Positions 53,637 to 58,202 of a stretch of DNA of 58,202 bases are shown piece by piece (the stretch's first letter is position 1; each line of letters begins with the position of its first letter). Source of the stretch: Chloroflexi bacterium 54-19 (GTDB lineage: Bacteria; Chloroflexota; Chloroflexia; Chloroheliales; Chloroheliaceae); the NCBI GenBank assembly GCA_001898225.1, contig MKTJ01000071.1:1-58202 (forward strand), in the 5' to 3' direction. The translations under genes were made by a program, and so were the position numbers. The notes under the pieces are model-generated. The model saw only the letters and a list, made by a program, of their open reading frames with translations. It was not told the DNA's origin and did no database searches.

Positions 53637-54811
53637 TACTTTTCCCCCGCTATTGGAATATCAGGCAGTTGTCCCCGGTCAGTCAGTAAACGCGCCCGTA
53701 AACTGTTAATCGCTTCAAGTAAATTGTTATCTTTTATCTGACGCGGGGCACTCCGGGTGCGATAAGTACCGGATGGCCCTCCTTGATCACCTCGCATGTT
53801 ATATAGTAAGGAGAGCCGGATAACCGCATTTTTTAGGCACTCTCGGTAAGTCGTGGGCAAAGTCTCACTGGCCGCCCTGTTTGCCCCTTTCAAAACAAAA
53901 TTACCCAGGCTCTCAATTTGAGTAGAGGTGAAAAAAAGATTGCGGTGATAGCAGGATAATGATTTCTTCCTACCACCAGCCAACGGGGTAAACCGCGAAG
54001 GAAACCAGATTACCCGGCCTCGTGGCCCTATATAAAGTGCGTCACCCAGGAAAAGCTGTCTGGCCCTGATTACAGAAGCAGGTAAACCTGGAAGTTGACC
54101 AATTTTGTCCCACCTTACTAATTGGTCTATAGCCGGTTGAATTGTTTTATCAACTCCAAATTTAACATTTGGATCAACTCTGTCGCCCTCTACTACGGTA
54201 GCGATTGTGAAAGGGGTATCGGAACTATTTTCCACCGGGAGGCTGCCAAAGGCATGAGCATGCATCTCTTGTCTGAACTGCTCGGCCAGTTCGTCCAGCG
54301 TTGCTGGATTTCCCACACTATCCACGTAACATTCTTGCCACCGCCAGGCCATTGCTTCCGTAACAAGTTTGTTCAGTTCAAAATCACCCTCCCAATTAAG
54401 AGTTATTACAATCGCCAGACCATGAGGATAAAAGAAAGCTTCCGCCTGAAAGCGGGGATATGGGGGTTGGTTTGGAGCAGGTGGTAAAAATTGTCTGGTA
54501 GGCAATTGTTTTCTGAAAGGCACCAGAGCCCGCCAGGCCTCTTTTTCTTTTACTAAATTAAGACTATCTGTTTTACTTTTTTCAAGATAATAAAGCCAAA
54601 AATGATGAGTTTCCTTAATCCAGGGCAAATTTAATTCTGTATTTCGCAAAGCCCGAATATCTGAAAACCACTTCTGGTAGTCAGAGGCACGTCCCAGGAA
54701 AGTGTAGGGAGCTGGATCCGGCCATTCTTCTAGCAAACCGGTAACTGTTTGGCTCCAGATAAAAGAAACCCGGAATTTTTTTATACGTGCCACTTGCTTG
54801 ATACCCTCCAC
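53636..54811 (-). CDS. Unrecognised 391-aa protein coupled to the second Cas6
   Basis: I do not recognise a family. As drawn the start is GTG 54811 (MEGIKQVARIKKF); the GGAGGG formed by its first codons lies 10 nt before another GTG at 54793, which may be the true start. The N-terminal strands (ARIKKFRVSFIW) and several aromatic-rich strands (AEAFFYPHGLAIVITLNWEGD) suggest an alpha/beta fold. No nuclease, ATPase or membrane motif is visible; there is a basic GRKKSLSCYHRNLFF segment. It overlaps cas6 by one base, so it is probably a CRISPR accessory, perhaps an effector or crRNA-processing partner. Confidence 0.6.
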   Translation of the reverse strand: MEGIKQVARIKKFRVSFIWSQTVTGLLEEWPDPAPYTFLGRASDYQKWFSDIRALRNTELNLPWIKETHHFWLYYLEKSKTDSLNLVKEKEAWRALVPFRKQLPTRQFLPPAPNQPPYPRFQAEAFFYPHGLAIVITLNWEGDFELNKLVTEAMAWRWQECYVDSVGNPATLDELAEQFRQEMHAHAFGSLPVENSSDTPFTIATVVEGDRVDPNVKFGVDKTIQPAIDQLVRWDKIGQLPGLPASVIRARQLFLGDALYIGPRGRVIWFPSRFTPLAGGRKKSLSCYHRNLFFTSTQIESLGNFVLKGANRAASETLPTTYRECLKNAVIRLSLLYNMRGDQGGPSGTYRTRSAPRQIKDNNLLEAINSLRARLLTDRGQLPDIPIAGEK

Positions 54812-54822
54812 TTATATATAAT
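54794..54822 (+). promoter_or_regulatory. Predicted promoter of a small + strand RNA
   Basis: TTGCTT (54794-54799), 17 nt, TATAAT (54817-54822). The -10 box is perfect; the -35 has only TTG conserved. It fires away from the 391-aa gene and overlaps that gene's start. The AT-rich segment may also serve as promoter on the minus strand. Confidence 0.45.
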
Positions 54823-54828
54823 AAACTG

Positions 54829-54905
54829 GACTACCGAAGAGGAGTACCCTGGTAAGGGTATGATGAAACTTTGGTCTGTTGCCCCTAAGAGGGGCATCTT
54901 TTTTT
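54829..54905 (+). ncRNA. Candidate structured small RNA with kink-turn-like stem and terminator
   Basis: No protein is encoded. Predicted start ~54829. ACCGAAG (54833-54839) pairs with CTTTGGT (54869-54875, one G-T). Inside, TACCC (54845-54849) pairs with GGGTA (54856-54860) around TGGTAA. The two stems are joined by AGGA on one side and TGATGAAA on the other, the GGA/GATGAAA pattern of the kink-turn in SAM-I riboswitches. A terminator follows: GCCCCT / AGGGGC (54881-54886, 54890-54895) then T7. T-box-like GAAGAGGAGTA is also present, but the RNA is too short for a T-box and no + strand gene follows. Confidence 0.4.
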
Positions 54906-56553
54906 ATTGTATAATTTCTACTATTGACTCATTACTTCCTACTAATTCCAGTTTGTCTTTTTTGACCCGACGGGGCCAGTTTCCTTGGTTACCTGGACCT
55001 TCCCACTTTACAGTTAGCTTTTTAATCCCGCTTAACCCCACCCAAAAACCTTTGCCTTTTCTTATTAGCCTTGCCAATTTGCCTGCAAAGAAAGCATCTT
55101 TATTATTTTCATCTTTAGTTTTGATTGCATTCTCAAGTTCCTTCTTGTAGTTCTTATCTGAGTTAGCGGCTTCAGTAAACTCAATCTGGATATGCGGTGC
55201 GATCCAAAACGAATCCTTTTCATAGTCTTCTGGCTCAAGTAATAAAACCCTAATTTGATTTTTATCCGAGTTAGTATACATAACCACGTCCCGGCAATGG
55301 CTAAAATGGCGGCGATTTAGCTTACGGAGTACTGTCGCTGGCGAATCACCCGTAAAAAATCTGGAAGTAAGTTTTTGACTATATAATTTACGCGAATATA
55401 CAAATAGGAAAAAAATTAAAACCCCGGTAAAGACGGAAAAAAAATATATAATTACCAGGTCATTTAAACTATATGAAACCAGGTAATTTATGGTATATCC
55501 AAAAAAACCAGCTACCGGTGGGATTAAGAACATGGCTATACCTGAAATGAAAATTGCCAGTGCCCAGAATTTTGGGCCAGGAGGATTGAAAATAAAACTG
55601 GGTTTTGGTTGGGGGAAAGGCCATAAATCCCAGCTTATAGCAAAAGTTATAAGGAATAGAAATCCTGGCAGTAAAAGTAAAGATGGAAATGCCAGCACCT
55701 GTAAAATGTCCGATAAACCAGTTACTTCCAAATTAAATTCCTGAGTTGCAGTATAAGAGCCGGTAGCAGGAATCCCGCCATTTTCCCATGAAAGCGAAAC
55801 TTCAAAAACAAGGCTCTGCTTGCCAGGCCGAACCCTGTCTTTAGCTGTAACATCCCCAACAAATACCTGATTAGTTTGAGCGGGGATTACATTATTGTTA
55901 TTATCGATGGGTATATTACCTGTTTCTAAGAAGGGCTCACCATTCCACTCTATTGAGTCCAGTTTTATTGAAAAGTCAGATTTGTTCGTTAGAGTTAAAT
56001 AAACTTTTGTTTTCTCCCCTTGAGAAAGAGAGTCTGTAGTTGTTTTTACCTGCAACTCCGCTACTTGTGATGCCTGAGGAAGTGTATGACTTTTAACTTC
56101 TAGTGGAGCGATTACCAAACGGCTGATTTCACTTGCCGTACCACTGGCAGGCCGTAAATACTCAACTTGTATGAAAACTGTACCGCTGATCGGCCACGCC
56201 CCGGTGGGTTTTACACTTAGAGTCCAGCTTTTTTGTCCTAAAGGAGAAATAGTATCTATAGAACTGTTTTCTATAGTTATGCCAACAGGTGTATTTGTAA
56301 AATATGAAAGTTTAATATCCCTAATTTCAAAATTTGAAACGTTGCGGACTACTACCAACACTTGAGCAGGCTTGTTAATTTTTCCAACTGGCTGTTCAAA
56401 AAGCTCCAGTAAACCGGGGTTAATTTCAACTGATAAATCCTCAGCCGAATTAGTGTCATTACCAGTTTGACCTAATGCTACGTGATCAGAATGGACTAGA
56501 AAAGCGATAAAAGCTAACAGAAAACTTAATAAGATGATATTAAAAGACTTCAT
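54904..56553 (-). CDS. Exported membrane protein with beta-sandwich-like ectodomain
   Basis: 549 aa. N-terminal signal or anchor (MKSFNIILLSFLLAFIAFLV), then ~250 residues of beta-rich sequence in two units (VNPGLLELFEQPV-like start; VYLTLTNKSDFSIKLDSIEW) resembling CARDB/NEW3-type domains that often precede membrane helices. Three or more hydrophobic helices follow (LAFPSLLLLPGFLFLITFAI; FWALAIFISGIAMFLIPPVA; LVIIYFFSVFTGVLIFFLFV), and a ~150-residue C-terminal domain probably in the cytoplasm. Function unknown. It may be ordinary cell-surface biology next to the CRISPR locus; a link to CRISPR signalling is unproven. Confidence 0.55.
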   Translation of the reverse strand: MKSFNIILLSFLLAFIAFLVHSDHVALGQTGNDTNSAEDLSVEINPGLLELFEQPVGKINKPAQVLVVVRNVSNFEIRDIKLSYFTNTPVGITIENSSIDTISPLGQKSWTLSVKPTGAWPISGTVFIQVEYLRPASGTASEISRLVIAPLEVKSHTLPQASQVAELQVKTTTDSLSQGEKTKVYLTLTNKSDFSIKLDSIEWNGEPFLETGNIPIDNNNNVIPAQTNQVFVGDVTAKDRVRPGKQSLVFEVSLSWENGGIPATGSYTATQEFNLEVTGLSDILQVLAFPSLLLLPGFLFLITFAISWDLWPFPQPKPSFIFNPPGPKFWALAIFISGIAMFLIPPVAGFFGYTINYLVSYSLNDLVIIYFFSVFTGVLIFFLFVYSRKLYSQKLTSRFFTGDSPATVLRKLNRRHFSHCRDVVMYTNSDKNQIRVLLLEPEDYEKDSFWIAPHIQIEFTEAANSDKNYKKELENAIKTKDENNKDAFFAGKLARLIRKGKGFWVGLSGIKKLTVKWEGPGNQGNWPRRVKKDKLELVGSNESIVEIIQ

Positions 56554-56601
56554 TTTTACTTTATCTTTTCTATTGCTGCAAAGCTGTATGAACGATTTTA
56601 G

Positions 56602-56629
56602 GTTATAGTTGTGACTTATTAATAAACAA
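56602..56629 (-). promoter_or_regulatory. Possible promoter of the membrane-protein gene
   Basis: On the minus strand TTGTTT (56629-56624), 16 nt, TATAAC (56607-56602), about 48 nt ahead of the ATG at 56553. Confidence 0.35.
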
Positions 56630-56670
56630 TTATATCAGGATTATCATTTTCTGGAATAATAAAATAGCAA

Positions 56671-56832
56671 CTACATAATGGAAAGTAGACCAATCTGGTC
56701 AGCTCTTGGAGCTGTAGTGAGGATAGTGACTCTGTGGCCTTTCAGGGTTAGCCACTCACAAACTTGCTCACACATAATATCGTAACCACCCTGACTGTCC
56801 GCAGTAGGAAAATCCAGGGTTACAACCAGCAT
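56671..56832 (-). pseudogene. N-terminal fragment of a family-4-type glycosyltransferase gene
   Basis: The minus strand reads MLVVTLDFPTADSQGGYDIM followed by CEQVCEWLTLKGHRVTILTT and a stop 11 codons later. This is the opening of GT4-like enzymes (V-T-x-D-F-P, GGY, CEQV, L-x-x-x-GH-x-V-T-x-L-T-T). Only 53 codons remain, so the rest has been lost. The remainder of the 56554-57006 gap, including the stretch open upstream of this ATG (PEVGQRLSNTFPQTTL), shows no further gene. Confidence 0.6.
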
Positions 56833-57006
56833 GTTTAAGGGTTTACTTAGTGTTGTTTGAGGAAAAGTATTCGATAACCTTTGCCCTACTTCAGGAGTGT
56901 AACTTATCTCTGGTTGCCGGTTGTTAGACAGCTTTCAAGTAAACCCTGGAGTTAAACCGGAAACCGGGAGAATTTGGTGTGAAATCAATACTGGTGTTTA
57001 TGAAGT

Positions 57007-58005
57007 TTACCAGCCCAATCCAAGGTTTATTAACCTATCTCCATTTTGTTCCAACCAATCCTCACACCTGAGTGTCCAGGCAACTCTGTCAAAAGCAACC
57101 TCTGGTTTTTCTAAACCTTGAAACCAACGTCCAAGCCGGTGTATTAAGCCCACCGCAAGCAGTAGCCGCAAAAGTTCGGGTAGCTTTTTTATTTCTCGCT
57201 CGTCTAATCCCATTTTAATAGAATAGCCTCGGCCGATTATATCCACAATCCCCCATTCATTTCCACTACCCCATAAATCTACCGAACTCCACAACAGCAA
57301 GGTTACGAGATCGATTCCACGTATATCGTAACAGGTGAATTCAAAGTCTATTACCCCACTCACTCGATTACCCACCATAAGTAGATTGTAAGCCCCAAAA
57401 TCACTGTGAATAATTTGCTGAGGTAGCCTGGCGTAAAGGTCTGGAACGGTTTCCGCCACTTTTGCCACAAATTTCGTTATTCTTTCTAAATATTCTTCAC
57501 CTAAAGCCAGTTGTTCAAGACTGGCTTGTATGTTTGGAACCAAGGGGTGAATTTGAGATAAATCGCCGAATTGTACCGGCAGCGAACAGTCAGGCGAAGA
57601 AGGAATTTCTAATCGGGATAGACCTTGATGAAGTTCTGCCAAGGTTTGTCCAGCGATAAACCAATTCTGAGGATTAGATTTATCAAACGGCTCACCTTGC
57701 ACTTTACTCCAAAGGCAAACCTTGATTGGCTGGCCTTTTTCATCAATAGTTTCTAGAAACGTTTCCCCTGTTAAGGTTGGAATAGGAACCGGCACTTTGA
57801 AGGGTAGGTCGAGCTCTTGCAGTCCCAATACCACGGCATGTTCGAACCTGATACTACTTATATTCGGCTGGTTTTGGTAGGTCTTTAGGACAAATTCCTC
57901 ACCACTGGCACTTTTTACCAGCCGTACGGCATTATTGGAGCCATTTGGCAGTCTGGTATAAATCCAGGGGCCTTTGTCAGGCCAGGCAAGCCATAAATCT
58001 TCCAT
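57007..58005 (-). CDS. APH-family phosphotransferase (aminoglycoside/choline/homoserine kinase-like)
   Basis: 332 aa. Lys in EFVLKTYQ is the probable nucleotide-binding Lys; the catalytic loop is IIHSDFGAYNLLMVG (near 200) and the metal-binding Asp is in GVIDFEFTCYDIRGIDLV (near 220), all hallmarks of the APH fold. It should transfer phosphate from ATP to a small molecule; the substrate cannot be read from sequence (homoserine kinase type II, choline kinase and antibiotic kinases are all in the family). Transcribed leftwards, no apparent operon. In the 197 bp to the right edge (58006-58202) I see no gene. Confidence 0.75.
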   Translation of the reverse strand: MEDLWLAWPDKGPWIYTRLPNGSNNAVRLVKSASGEEFVLKTYQNQPNISSIRFEHAVVLGLQELDLPFKVPVPIPTLTGETFLETIDEKGQPIKVCLWSKVQGEPFDKSNPQNWFIAGQTLAELHQGLSRLEIPSSPDCSLPVQFGDLSQIHPLVPNIQASLEQLALGEEYLERITKFVAKVAETVPDLYARLPQQIIHSDFGAYNLLMVGNRVSGVIDFEFTCYDIRGIDLVTLLLWSSVDLWGSGNEWGIVDIIGRGYSIKMGLDEREIKKLPELLRLLLAVGLIHRLGRWFQGLEKPEVAFDRVAWTLRCEDWLEQNGDRLINLGLGW

Positions 58006-58202
58006 TGATTGCTTATTTTATCCCTAAGAATTGAAACCAGAATAATTAGTGTTAAACGGTTTTAGTTTGTCCATTTTGGGAAAGGGTGGCTTTCGCCATC
58101 GTATATAATCTTGTTAGATTACTCAGTAATTTCTCAGACCTAAATTGGGGTTTCCATTCTAGTAGACAGTCTAAATTTGATTGATAAGTTAGCTATAATC
58201 TG

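Noticed and set aside
54829..54905. Reading the RNA as a complete T-box or SAM riboswitch
   Set aside because: Too short, lacks the T-box antiterminator sequence and the full SAM-I core, and no + strand gene follows the terminator.

Overview
The window is a dense bacterial defence island of about 58 kb. The source is probably a member of the Chloroflexota or another deep-branching environmental lineage. That is a weak inference, from mixed base composition, frequent TTG/GTG starts, a csm-type CRISPR locus with 37-nt repeats and several very large STAND ATPases. No 16S rRNA, tRNA or housekeeping marker is present to confirm it.

Left part (1-23,480, + strand): after the end of an unrecognised helical-repeat gene, a good promoter (TTGTAA-17 nt-TATAAT) precedes a run of eight co-directional genes. 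Four match the class 1 DISARM core: an Eco57I-like adenine methylase (DrmMI), an SNF2-type helicase (DrmD), a second helicase (DrmA) and a DUF1998 protein (DrmB). No phospholipase-D nuclease (DrmC) is seen. Instead the run carries three different modification-dependent or type IV-like restriction modules: an EVE-PD-(D/E)XK protein, a GmrSD-like DUF262/DUF1524 protein with an added HEPN-like tail, and an McrB/McrC-like pair. Base composition is mosaic. The Drm genes are GC-rich, the two genes inserted between drmMI and drmD are clearly less so, and the presumed target-recognition segment inside drmMI is AT-rich.

Middle (23,636-40,200): a broken gene fragment abuts an IS3-family element, which is itself split by a complete IS256-family element. 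Three giant co-directional genes with P-loop ATPase domains follow: an Mrr-like nuclease-STAND protein that starts 12 nt beyond the IS3 end, a STAND ATPase with HEAT-like repeats, and a NACHT ATPase with a nucleoside-phosphorylase domain at its C terminus. They look like Avs/NLR-type abortive-infection sensors, possibly one unit.

Right part (40,394-54,811, mostly - strand): a complete type III-A interference operon reads leftwards as cas10-csm2-csm3-csm4-csm5-(CARF-HEPN RNase)-cas6, from a recognisable promoter. Two CRISPR arrays lie upstream, with 13 clear repeats plus one decayed repeat, and 28 repeats. Both are transcribed leftwards and share a conserved leader. Their repeats are identical in the hairpin and 3' tag but differ in the 5' half, and the old end of array 2 records a switch between the two types. 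A second cas6 is coupled to an unrecognised 391-aa gene. Cas10 keeps the GGDD cyclase motif but shows no HD nuclease motif. No cas1/cas2 is present.

Right edge (54,794-58,202): a candidate ~75-nt structured RNA with its own promoter, a kink-turn-like fold and a terminator; an exported/membrane protein with beta-sandwich-like ectodomains; a fragment of a glycosyltransferase gene; and an APH-family phosphotransferase.
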